5,933 bases of DNA from NCBI GenBank assembly GCA_044356825.1, contig JBIKVM010000181.1:1-5933 (forward strand), written 5' to 3'. This document shows, piece after piece, positions 1 through 5,933 of this stretch; position 1 is the first letter of the stretch; every line of letters begins with the position of its first letter. The DNA comes from JAUREX01 sp044356825 (GTDB lineage Bacteria > Pseudomonadota > Alphaproteobacteria > Rhodobacterales > Rhodobacteraceae). The notes below the pieces were generated by a model, which saw only the letters and a program-made list of their open reading frames with translations, was not told the origin of the DNA and did no database searches. A program made the position numbers and the translations under genes.

Positions 1-73
1 TCTGGGCCGCTGCGGCCCCCGCCAACAGGCTCAGGGCCAGGGCGGAACTCGTCAGCATCAGGCGTCCGGTCAT
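1..73 (-). CDS. Exported protein, N-terminal signal peptide only (partial)
   Basis: Only the first 24 codons are inside the window; the gene runs off the left edge. The visible residues are a textbook Sec signal peptide: a short basic start (MTGR), a hydrophobic core rich in Leu and Ala, and an AAAA-Q end that fits signal peptidase I cleavage before the Gln. The product should therefore be periplasmic or secreted. The ATG at 73 is supported by a strong ribosome binding site (AAGGGGGA on the minus strand) about five bases upstream. The gene lies downstream of the LuxR-type regulator in the same direction, separated by 189 bases that hold a tandem repeat and a possible promoter, so it is probably transcribed on its own. 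A solute-binding protein, periplasmic enzyme or cytochrome would all fit; nothing here identifies the mature protein. Confidence 0.8.
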   Translation of the reverse strand, partial: MTGRLMLTSSALALSLLAGAAAAQ

Positions 74-132
74 GTCATCCCCCTTCAGGACAGATCAAGC
101 GTCTCGGGGCCTCTGCCAGACCCCCTGGGAGC

Positions 133-161
133 ATCCTTCATTCCCGGCCGCCCCCGATCAA
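133..161 (-). promoter_or_regulatory. Possible activator-dependent promoter for the exported-protein gene
   Basis: On the minus strand a TTGATC hexamer (156-161) is followed after 17 bases by AAGGAT (133-138). These match the sigma-70 consensus at four and three of six positions, so the promoter would be weak alone. A start near 126 would give a leader of about 50 bases to the ATG at 73. The nearer copy of a 13-bp direct repeat lies five bases upstream of the -35-like hexamer, where class II activators such as MalT bind. The hexamers are visible; the promoter function is inferred. Confidence 0.35.
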
Positions 162-166
162 TCCGG

Positions 167-200
167 CAGAAGGACAGGTATTCCACTCAGAAGGACAGGT
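167..200. repeat. Tandem 13-bp direct repeat with 21-bp period, probable activator site
   Basis: CAGAAGGACAGGT occurs perfectly at 167-179 and again at 188-200, exactly 21 bp apart, which is two helical turns and would put both copies on the same DNA face. The hexamer ATCCGG lies before the first copy (161-166) and after the second (205-210). A shorter match, AGGACAG, is at 87-93 close to the downstream gene's ribosome binding site, 84 bp (4 x 21) from the first copy. MalT-type activators are known to bind repeated direct sites near the -35 region, so the neighbouring regulator is the natural candidate. That assignment is inference. Confidence 0.6.
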
Positions 201-262
201 TTTTATCCGGGATGCACGAATTCGGTCCGATCTGTAGCCGTGACGGTGCCATTCGCGCGCGG

Positions 263-2551
263 TCAGCCCACAAGCTTCAGCGCCGCGGCCGCCTTGACCG
301 CCTCGGCGCGCGTCCCCACGCCCAGCTTGCGATAGAGGTTGGCCAGATGGAATTTTACCGTCCGCTCAGACAATCCGAGCAGGTTCGCCGCCGCCTTGTT
401 CGCAGCCCCCTCGCTGATCGCGTGCAGCACGCGCGCCTCCTGCCGGGTCAGGCCCGCTGCTTGCGCTGCGGCGGTGCGGCCTGGGCCGCCCTCGGTCAGC
501 GTCCGGATCAGCCGCCGCACCGGCGCCTCGCGCTCGAGTGTGGCACGAAGCCGGCCGAGCGCGAGCAACTCGGTCAGAAAGACCCGCTCTTCGCTCAGAT
601 GTGCAAGCGCCCCCTCCTCGGCCACCGCGCCCAGGGTGGAGCGCAACTGTGCCTCGGCCTCCGCGAGGCGCCGGGTCCGGCGCAGCACATGCGCCAGCCA
701 GATTTCTGCCCCCACCCGCTGCCGCGCAGTCAGATGCGGGTTGTCGAGGATCTTGCGCAGCCCCTGCTCGATGCCGGGAACGGTCGGCGCGACCTGCGCC
801 AGTTGCCGCAACCAGACGAGCGCCAGTGCAACCTCGTCGCGATCGGTCAGGGTCGCGACCGCGCCCGAGAGGACAAATCCCTGCGTGACCCTGCCCGGCA
901 GGGCCGCCGCCTTGGCTGCGGCCTCGGCCCAGCGGCCGGCAGACTGGATCACCGCGACCTCGCGGATGTCGATCAGCATGTGAAACTGGCTCGAGCGTGC
1001 CTCGGTCACGCGCCACCGGTCCAGAAAGGCCCGCGCCGCAAGCGATGACCAGTGCTCGGACAGGGCCTGTGCGCCATAGGTCAGGACGAGCTCAACGATC
1101 GTGGGCCATATTTCCCCTTGCGCAAGCGCATCGGCATCAAGGGCCAGAAACCGTGTCAGCGGGTCGGGATGCCCCGTCTCGTAGGCGATGCAGGCCTCGA
1201 CCAGCGAGAGCAGACGGGCGTCGCCGGGGCTGTCATAGGGCGTGGCTGCGAGATGCACGCGGGCAGCGGCGGCATGGCGGGCCGCAGCGCGGGCGTGCCC
1301 GAGAAAGAGACGGATGATCGCCCGATGCAGATCGATATAGAACGACAGGATCGGATAGTTCACCCGCGCGTAATGCTCCGACGCGCGCTGCGCGACATGC
1401 TCGGCTTCGGCAAAGCGTCGGGCGCGGATGTAGAACTCAAGGATTGCGTTGTAGAAGCTGCCCCGGTGCAGGTCATCCTCGGCCGGGATGAAGGCCAGAA
1501 GCGACCACGCCTGATCGAGATAGCTGTCGTCGAGGTCGAAATCCTCCCATGTTCGGGTCAGGAGGCGGATGAACCGCACCTCGAGCGGATAGCGCGCCTG
1601 TGCGGCCATCACCGCCGCGGCATCCGCCATTTCGGGGCCCCATCGGTCGGTGAGGATCCGGCGCATAAGTTGCACCTCGCCTCGCTTGATGGCCTGAATG
1701 GCGCGGGCGAGCACCAGCACCGGCTCCTCGGCCAGCAACTGCGGCGGGAAGCCCGCGAGCATGGTGTCGAAGGCCTCGGGGCCGAAACGGTGCACGAAGA
1801 AAGGCCCACCACCTTCGCGGACGGCGGCGAGCGCGGCATCCCAGGCGCCGATGGACTGATAGAGCGCAACGCCTTGCGGCCCCTGCCCAGCCTGCACCTG
1901 CGCCCCGGCAATTACCGATGCTTCCTGTGCCTGCTCGGCCCTTTGCGCTAGCGTTGCGCGCAGCGCCCGCTGCAGGGGCACTTGAACGGCGGCAAGGGGT
2001 GCGGGCAGGCGATCGGGAACCTCCGGCCCTCCGACGAAGGGAAGGGCCTGCACCGCAGCCAGCGGGCGACGGGTCGGATCGGCAAGCCAGGCATCCATCG
2101 CAACGAGCGCGGCCGAGGGAATCGGCGCGAGCAGTTCGGAACGCAAGAATGCCTCGATCGCTGCCGCGCTTGCGGCACCCGTCCGTGCCACCGGGATGAG
2201 GCAGGCCCAGCCGCCGGTTCGCGCAAACAGGCCGGGGGGCAGTTCGGACGGTGCAAAGAGCAGATCGTCATGTCGGCTGACCCTGCCGTAGACTTCGGCG
2301 CGCGCGAGGCCGTCCACCTGCGTGCCGGGCCTCAGCGCGAGGATCACCGGACCGTCGGGAAGCTGCGCCACCGCACCTGGCGCGAGGTCGAGCATGGGCC
2401 TCGTCTCTCCTGCGGCCGCGAGATCTTGCAGTAGCCATGTCTTGCCGGTTCCCGCCGCGCCTTCGACGACGACCACCGGCGCGCGATCGGACGTGATCGC
2501 CCGGACGAGGCGGTCGCGCGGAAGGCGAAAGGGAGCGTCTGTCTTGCTCAT
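263..2551 (-). CDS. MalT/LAL-type ATP-binding LuxR-family transcriptional regulator with shortened NTPase domain
   Basis: The 762-residue protein resembles the MalT/LAL class of transcription activators, which bind ATP and an inducer, oligomerise and activate promoters; E. coli MalT has 901 residues. Visible parts are: a Walker A P-loop, GAAGTGKT, at residues 31-38; a strand and Arg (VILALRP, 69-75) that resemble the sensor region of these NTPases; a winged-helix-like part from about 95 to 150; a long Ala/Leu-rich helical middle with TPR-like pairs (around 380 and 632); and a LuxR helix-turn-helix at 701-762 with recognition helix near 728-743 (SERTVKFHLANLYRKL). Only about 30 residues separate the P-loop from the sensor-like strand, and no Walker B is seen. 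The ATG at 2551 is chosen because it leaves a spacer to the divergent kinase and the P-loop follows at the usual distance; its ribosome binding site is weak, and the frame stays open upstream into the kinase. The inducer and targets are unknown. The rhamnose genes and the exported-protein gene are candidates by position. Confidence 0.85.
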   Translation of the reverse strand: MSKTDAPFRLPRDRLVRAITSDRAPVVVVEGAAGTGKTWLLQDLAAAGETRPMLDLAPGAVAQLPDGPVILALRPGTQVDGLARAEVYGRVSRHDDLLFAPSELPPGLFARTGGWACLIPVARTGAASAAAIEAFLRSELLAPIPSAALVAMDAWLADPTRRPLAAVQALPFVGGPEVPDRLPAPLAAVQVPLQRALRATLAQRAEQAQEASVIAGAQVQAGQGPQGVALYQSIGAWDAALAAVREGGGPFFVHRFGPEAFDTMLAGFPPQLLAEEPVLVLARAIQAIKRGEVQLMRRILTDRWGPEMADAAAVMAAQARYPLEVRFIRLLTRTWEDFDLDDSYLDQAWSLLAFIPAEDDLHRGSFYNAILEFYIRARRFAEAEHVAQRASEHYARVNYPILSFYIDLHRAIIRLFLGHARAAARHAAAARVHLAATPYDSPGDARLLSLVEACIAYETGHPDPLTRFLALDADALAQGEIWPTIVELVLTYGAQALSEHWSSLAARAFLDRWRVTEARSSQFHMLIDIREVAVIQSAGRWAEAAAKAAALPGRVTQGFVLSGAVATLTDRDEVALALVWLRQLAQVAPTVPGIEQGLRKILDNPHLTARQRVGAEIWLAHVLRRTRRLAEAEAQLRSTLGAVAEEGALAHLSEERVFLTELLALGRLRATLEREAPVRRLIRTLTEGGPGRTAAAQAAGLTRQEARVLHAISEGAANKAAANLLGLSERTVKFHLANLYRKLGVGTRAEAVKAAAALKLVG

Positions 2552-2708
2552 GGCGGCATCTTGCGCCGAGGCGCGGCGAAGGAAAACCCTGTGCTGCACG
2601 CATCGCGCACCCGCGCGCCCTGTGCCTCCGGGGCGCGGCTGTTGCTTGACACGGAGGACCGCGCACAGAAAAACAGCGAACGCGCTAGGACGTTGCAGCG
2701 AGGAAGGC
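2552..2708. promoter_or_regulatory. Divergent intergenic control region between the regulator and the kinase
   Basis: This 157-base spacer separates the starts of two divergent genes and must hold the kinase promoter, and probably the regulator's. It includes a GC-rich inverted repeat (2614-2637) and, eight bases beyond it, a perfect TTGACA (2646-2651) pointing towards the kinase. The sequence 17 bases further on (AAAAAC, 2669-2674) is a poor -10, as is common for activator-dependent promoters or those of high-GC alphaproteobacteria. No copy of the 13-bp repeat seen upstream of position 73 is present here; only short AGGAC matches occur (2655 and 2687). A promoter here is expected from gene layout; its exact position is inferred. 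Confidence 0.45.
2614..2637. repeat. GC-rich inverted repeat, 7-bp arms, in the divergent spacer
   Basis: CGCGCCC (2614-2620) and its exact complement GGGCGCG (2631-2637) flank a 10-base loop. The dyad lies immediately upstream of the TTGACA at 2646. It could be an operator half-site pair with 17-bp centre spacing, or a hairpin in the 5' leader of the regulator transcript. Short GC-only arms arise easily by chance in such GC-rich DNA, so confidence is low. Confidence 0.3.
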
Positions 2709-4076
2709 ATGGCCCGGATCGCGGTCATCGACATCGGCAAGACCAACGCCAAGGTGCTGGTCGCCGACCCCGCGAGGGGCATCGAGGACATCGTGGCGCG
2801 CGCGCCCAACCGCGTGCTTCGGACCGATCCCTATCCGCACCACGATACCGAGGGCCTCTGGCGTTTCATCCTCGAGGGCCTCGGAAGGGTGGGTGCCGTC
2901 GATGCCGTGACGGTAACGACACATGGCGCAAGCGCTGCGCTCGTCGATGCCCATGGCGGTTTGGCGCTGCCCGTGCTCGATTATGAGCACGACGGGCCTG
3001 ACCAGATCGCGGGAGACTATGACGCGATAAGGCCGGAGTTCACCGAGACGGGCTCACCGCGCCTGCCGATGGGGTTGAACCTCGGGGCGCAACTCTACTG
3101 GCAGGCAAAGACCTTTCCGGACCGCTTCGCCCATGTGCGGCATATCCTGACCCTCCCGCAATATTGGGGCTTCAGGCTGTCCGGGGTTTCAGCGTCCGAA
3201 TACACCTCGCTTGGCTGTCACACCGACCTGTGGAATCCCCTCGAAGGTCGCTTCAGCAGCCTCTTGGCGCGGCTTGGGTGGCAATCACTGTTTCCCGCGG
3301 TTTCGGGTCCGGCGAAGGTCCTCGGGCCGCTCAGGGCGGACGTCGCGGCGGCCACCGGTTTGCCGCGTGACACCCCCGTTCTCTCGGGTATCCACGATTC
3401 CAACGCGTCGCTGATGCCGTGGCTGGCAGGCGATTCCCCGAGGGCGGTTCTGTCAACCGGCACATGGATGATCGTCATGGCGCTGCGCGGCAAGCGGGTG
3501 GTTCTCGATCGGACACGCGACCTGCTGGTGAACGTCAACGCGCTCGGCGAGCCAGTTCCGACCGCGCGGTTTATGGCCGGACGCGAAATCGAGGAAATCA
3601 TGGATGGCCAGATCGCGTCCCCCGGCGATGCCGAGGTGGCTGCGGTGCTTGCGCGCGGCATCATGGCACTGCCATCGCGCCATCCCACGACGGGACCGTT
3701 CCAGGGCCTCAGATTCGCCTGGACCCCCGAGGCTCCGGCGACGCCGGGCATGAGGATGGCAGCCGCGAGCCTCTACGCCGCCCTTATGGGGGCGGAGTGC
3801 CTCGAACTGATCGGGGCCGAAGGCGAGATCGTGGTCGAGGGCCCCTTCGGTGCGAACCGCATCTTCCTCCGGATGCTTGCGACGGCGACGGGGCGACGGG
3901 TGATCGCGGCTGGTTCGGGGGCGGGCACCGGGCTTGGCGCGGCGTTGCTGGCGGCCCCGGGCGGTGCGCGCGCGCCCGCACCCGTGATCGAGCCCGATAC
4001 CGCAGACCTCTGGCGCGGCTATGCGTCGGCGTGGCGTGCACGTGTCGCGACGGCCTGGGCCGGCCAGCGGCGCTGA
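2709..4076 (+). CDS. rhaK: FGGY-family sugar kinase, probable L-rhamnulokinase (RhaK type)
   Basis: The 455-residue cytoplasmic protein probably phosphorylates L-rhamnulose with ATP to L-rhamnulose 1-phosphate. It shows the FGGY layout: the N-terminal phosphate loop DIGKTNAKV (8-16), a GIHDSNAS segment whose Asp230 sits where the family's catalytic base lies, the STGTW turn (249-253) that opens the second actin-like domain, GPFGAN (378-383), and a C-terminal glycine-rich GAGTGLGAA (404-412) of the ATP site. Length is normal for the family. The ATG at 2709 has GAGGA a few bases upstream and starts just before the phosphate loop; the open frame further upstream overlaps the regulator and lacks family character. 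The rhamnose assignment rests on resemblance to rhizobial RhaK and on the mutarotase and permeases next door; another ketose or L-fuculose-like substrate is possible. Unlike the rhizobial order, where rhaK follows rhaU in the operon, this gene faces the operon and meets rhaU tail to tail. In Rhizobium leguminosarum RhaK is also needed for transport activity. Confidence 0.85.
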   Translation: MARIAVIDIGKTNAKVLVADPARGIEDIVARAPNRVLRTDPYPHHDTEGLWRFILEGLGRVGAVDAVTVTTHGASAALVDAHGGLALPVLDYEHDGPDQIAGDYDAIRPEFTETGSPRLPMGLNLGAQLYWQAKTFPDRFAHVRHILTLPQYWGFRLSGVSASEYTSLGCHTDLWNPLEGRFSSLLARLGWQSLFPAVSGPAKVLGPLRADVAAATGLPRDTPVLSGIHDSNASLMPWLAGDSPRAVLSTGTWMIVMALRGKRVVLDRTRDLLVNVNALGEPVPTARFMAGREIEEIMDGQIASPGDAEVAAVLARGIMALPSRHPTTGPFQGLRFAWTPEAPATPGMRMAAASLYAALMGAECLELIGAEGEIVVEGPFGANRIFLRMLATATGRRVIAAGSGAGTGLGAALLAAPGGARAPAPVIEPDTADLWRGYASAWRARVATAWAGQRR

Positions 4077-4110
4077 GGCAGCGGCAAACGCACCCCCGTT
4101 GCGCCCGATC

Positions 4111-4425
4111 TCATGCCATGTGGAACGTCTCTGCGAGCGGCACGGCGATCGGGCTGCCATCGGGGTTCGTGGCCATGATGTCGCCCATGTAGGCCCACCA
4201 CCTCTTCATCACCGGATGGTTCGGCAGGTCGTCCATCGCATGATCGTCGCGCCGCTCGAGATAGCCAAAGAGCGTCATGGTCTCGCGGTCGAGATGGATC
4301 GAGTAGTTCGAGATGCCGGAGGCGCGCAGCAACTCGACCAGTTCGGGCCATATGGCATCATGGCGGCGGGTGTATTCCGCCTCAGCCCCGGCATTGAGGC
4401 GCATCTTGAAGGCGTAGCGCTGCAT
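4111..4425 (-). CDS. rhaM: L-rhamnose mutarotase
   Basis: The 104-residue protein interconverts the alpha and beta anomers of L-rhamnose in the cytoplasm, supplying the form used by the isomerase. It has the same length as E. coli RhaM (YiiL) and lines up along its whole length. The active-site residues of that family fall at the same numbers: His22 in RRHDAIWPEL, Tyr41 in NYSIHLD, and Trp76/Trp77 in KRWWAYM; the C-terminal NPDGSP segment is also kept. The ATG at 4425 has AGGAG five bases upstream. It follows the rhaQ-like permease by 12 bases on the same strand, so it is the last visible gene of the transport operon. The symbol rhaU is used for this gene in rhizobia. The identification is strong and anchors the rhamnose interpretation of the locus. 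Confidence 0.96.
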   Translation of the reverse strand: MQRYAFKMRLNAGAEAEYTRRHDAIWPELVELLRASGISNYSIHLDRETMTLFGYLERRDDHAMDDLPNHPVMKRWWAYMGDIMATNPDGSPIAVPLAETFHMA

Positions 4426-4437
4426 GGGATCTCCTGT

Positions 4438-5391
4438 TCAGGTCGTTTCGCGCCTTCCCCTCAGGCCGGACACGATGTTGGGCAGAAGGACCGAGCCGAT
4501 CAGCAGGAGGCCGATCACGCCGGTCTGCAGATGTCCCGTGATGTTCATCAGCGCCATCCCGTTGCGCAGGTTCAGAATGATCAGGATCGACAGGACCACG
4601 CCCGTCATGCTGCCCTTGCCGCCAAAGATCGATACCCCGCCCATGAGGACCATGGTGATGATGTCAAGCTCGAAGCCGATCCCGCTGTCACCGCGCACCG
4701 AGCCGAGCCGTGCTGCATAGAGAAGACCCGCGAGGGCCGAAACGAGGCCCGACATCAGGAACAGCTGGGTCTTCACCCGTGCGACGTTCAGCCCCGAAAA
4801 GCGCGCGACATCCGACGATGTCCCGATGATGACGACCTGACGGCCGAATGTGGTGCGGTGAAGCAGCACGCCGAACACCACGAGCAAGATGACGAAGATC
4901 CATAGCGACAGCGGAATGGGCCCCAGAAATCCCTTCTGGCCGAGGTCAGTGAACCATGTCGGAAAATCGCCCAGCGAGTTGTCCTTGACCAGAACGCGCG
5001 CGAAACCGCGGAATCCGATCAGCATGGCAAGCGTCACGACCAGCGACGGGATGCCGAGCCGGGCGGAAAGGAGCGCGTTGACAAGACCCGCCAGCAGGCC
5101 CGCCGCGAGGCAGACCGCGATCGCGAGGCGGCCATCGACGCCGATGGAGACGAGATAGCCGAAGATCGCCGCCGAAAGCCCCATCACCGAGGCGACCGAA
5201 AGGTCGATCTCGGCATTGATGATGATCAGCGTCATGATCAGGGCGACAATGATCTTCTCGATGCTGAGTTGAAAGAGGTTGATCTGGTTCTGAAGCGTCA
5301 GGAACTCGGGCACGATGGCGACATTGAGGGCCAGCGTGATCAGGAAGATCCCGAGCAGTCCGCTTTCCCATGGGGTCAGGATCCGCGTCAT
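4438..5391 (-). CDS. rhaQ: Sugar ABC transporter permease, probable L-rhamnose permease RhaQ
   Basis: This 317-residue inner-membrane protein belongs to the ribose/branched-chain type ABC permeases (BPD_transp_2). It is very hydrophobic, with about eight to ten membrane segments. Family signatures are visible: EIDLSVASVMGL (61-72) near the second or third segment, the cytoplasmic IGTSSDVARFSGLNV loop (189-203) thought to contact the ATPase, and MGGVSIFGGKGSMTG (250-264). Its ATG at 5391 overlaps the stop codon of the preceding permease by four bases (ATGA), and the G-rich run just upstream can act as its ribosome binding site, so translation is probably coupled. An open frame continues upstream to 5517, but that part overlaps the RhaP coding region and is not membrane-like. 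Rhamnose specificity is inferred from the mutarotase 12 bases downstream and the rhizobial PQU gene order; by sequence alone it could serve another sugar. The P/Q names follow gene order and could be swapped. Confidence 0.88.
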   Translation of the reverse strand: MTRILTPWESGLLGIFLITLALNVAIVPEFLTLQNQINLFQLSIEKIIVALIMTLIIINAEIDLSVASVMGLSAAIFGYLVSIGVDGRLAIAVCLAAGLLAGLVNALLSARLGIPSLVVTLAMLIGFRGFARVLVKDNSLGDFPTWFTDLGQKGFLGPIPLSLWIFVILLVVFGVLLHRTTFGRQVVIIGTSSDVARFSGLNVARVKTQLFLMSGLVSALAGLLYAARLGSVRGDSGIGFELDIITMVLMGGVSIFGGKGSMTGVVLSILIILNLRNGMALMNITGHLQTGVIGLLLIGSVLLPNIVSGLRGRRETT

Positions 5392-5933
5392 TGCTCCCCC
5401 CCCTTCGCGGCCCGCAGCCGCGCAAGCGACCGATTGGCGAGCGTATCCACCGTCACCGCCGCCATGATGAGCATGCCCAGAAGTGCATCGCGCCAGAATT
5501 CCGAGACGACATCCCACCGCGTCAGCGAATTGTCGATCGTATCGACGAGCAGGGCCCCCATCAGGACGCCCATCATCGAGCCCGAACCACCCATGATCGA
5601 CACACCGCCCACGACGACCGCGGCGATCGACTTCAACTCAAAGCCGAGCCCTGCGACGACGGTGATGTTGCCGAACTTCGCCAGAAAGATGAACCCCGAC
5701 AGCCCCGCGAGCGCGCCGCACAGCACGAAGGCAAGAAATGTCACGAGGGGGGCGTTGATCCCGGCCATGCGCGCCGCGTCGGGATTGGACCCGATGGCAT
5801 AGAGGCGCCGCGCGGGACGGAACCGGGCGAGGATGAGCCCCATGAGCAAGCAGGCCGCCAGCGCGATGACGACCGTCACGCGGATATCGAGCGCTCCGAC
5901 AGAAAATGCGACAGCAGAGGGCAACTCGACAAG
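5388..5933 (-). CDS. rhaP: Sugar ABC transporter permease, C-terminal part, probable RhaP (partial)
   Basis: The last 181 residues of a second ABC permease are visible; the reading frame is open to the right edge, so the N-terminal part lies outside the window. A TTG at 5922-5924 is not a real start, since family members need roughly 130 more residues ahead of it. The segment carries the same cytoplasmic loop as its partner (IGSNPDAARMAGIN) and the same GGVSIMGGSGSMMG signature, within several hydrophobic segments. It is clearly related to the following permease yet different in sequence, which fits a heterodimeric permease pair as in the rhizobial rhamnose transporter. It ends in KGGEQ encoded across a run of eight G, and its stop overlaps the start of the next gene. 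The ATPase and the periplasmic binding protein expected for this transporter are probably upstream, beyond 5933. Confidence 0.88.
   Translation of the reverse strand, partial: LVELPSAVAFSVGALDIRVTVVIALAACLLMGLILARFRPARRLYAIGSNPDAARMAGINAPLVTFLAFVLCGALAGLSGFIFLAKFGNITVVAGLGFELKSIAAVVVGGVSIMGGSGSMMGVLMGALLVDTIDNSLTRWDVVSEFWRDALLGMLIMAAVTVDTLANRSLARLRAAKGGEQ

Noticed and set aside
211..262. Intrinsic terminator after the regulator
   Set aside because: Only a very short dyad (CCGT/ACGG around 239-247) is seen, without a T-run in the transcribed direction, so none is called.
212..1048. Long plus-strand open frame opposite the regulator
   Set aside because: It is antisense to the helix-turn-helix end of the regulator, is rich in Arg, Gln and Pro as expected of a complementary GC-rich frame, and shows no recognisable domain.
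1052..1951. 299-residue plus-strand open frame opposite the regulator
   Set aside because: It is antisense to the helical middle of the regulator, has no convincing family motif, and is best explained by codon bias on the coding strand.
2322..2708. N-terminal extension of the kinase to 2322
   Set aside because: The extra residues are low-complexity Arg/Ser/Pro-rich sequence antisense to the regulator; the FGGY fold begins right after the ATG at 2709, which has its own ribosome binding site.
2552..2809. N-terminal extension of the regulator to an ATG at 2809
   Set aside because: The extra 86 residues would overlap the kinase start, remove the divergent spacer and place the P-loop unusually far from the N-terminus; the extension has no family character.
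4077..4110. Bidirectional terminator between rhaK and the mutarotase gene
   Set aside because: Only an imperfect six-pair stem with a bulge (GCAAACG with CGTTGC) can be drawn and there is no T-run on either side, so a terminator cannot be supported.
4021..4905. Long plus-strand open frame opposite the mutarotase and RhaQ
   Set aside because: It is antisense to two well-identified genes, and its His/Asp/Arg-rich composition is typical of a shadow frame of membrane-protein codons.
5922..5924. TTG as the start codon of the edge permease
   Set aside because: The frame stays open to the edge and the visible part is only the C-terminal half of a permease, so the true start is outside the window.

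Overview
The window is GC-rich and codes densely on both strands. Gene content and codon use suggest an alphaproteobacterium, probably of the Rhodobacterales; this placement is inference. It covers the downstream part of an L-rhamnose uptake and catabolism locus of the rhizobial (rhaSTPQUK) type, a large ATP-dependent LuxR-type regulator, and the first codons of an exported protein.

From the right edge leftwards on the minus strand: the C-terminal part of an ABC sugar permease (rhaP-like, cut by the window edge), a second complete permease (rhaQ-like) whose ATG overlaps the rhaP stop, and then the L-rhamnose mutarotase (rhaU/rhaM) 12 bases further on. These form one tight operon whose binding protein and ATPase genes presumably lie beyond position 5933. 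The operon meets, tail to tail, a plus-strand FGGY sugar kinase (rhaK-like, 2709-4076) across a 34-base gap.

The kinase is divergent from a 762-residue minus-strand regulator (263-2551). The regulator has an N-terminal P-loop, a long helical middle and a C-terminal LuxR-type helix-turn-helix, as in the MalT/LAL family. Its nucleotide-binding domain looks strongly shortened. The 157-base divergent spacer holds a GC-rich inverted repeat and a perfect TTGACA.

Downstream of the regulator, a 189-base gap precedes a minus-strand gene that starts at 73 with a clear Sec signal peptide and leaves the window. That gap holds a perfect 13-bp direct repeat with a 21-bp period, placed just upstream of a weak promoter-like pair of hexamers. 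This geometry fits an activator site, possibly for the neighbouring regulator.

Taken together: rhamnose enters through the ABC transporter, the mutarotase interconverts its anomers, and the kinase phosphorylates the ketose (rhamnulose). The isomerase, aldolase and usual DeoR-type regulator are not in the window. The most unusual points are the LAL regulator with a reduced NTPase domain beside rha genes, the phased repeat upstream of the exported gene, and the kinase being detached from the operon.
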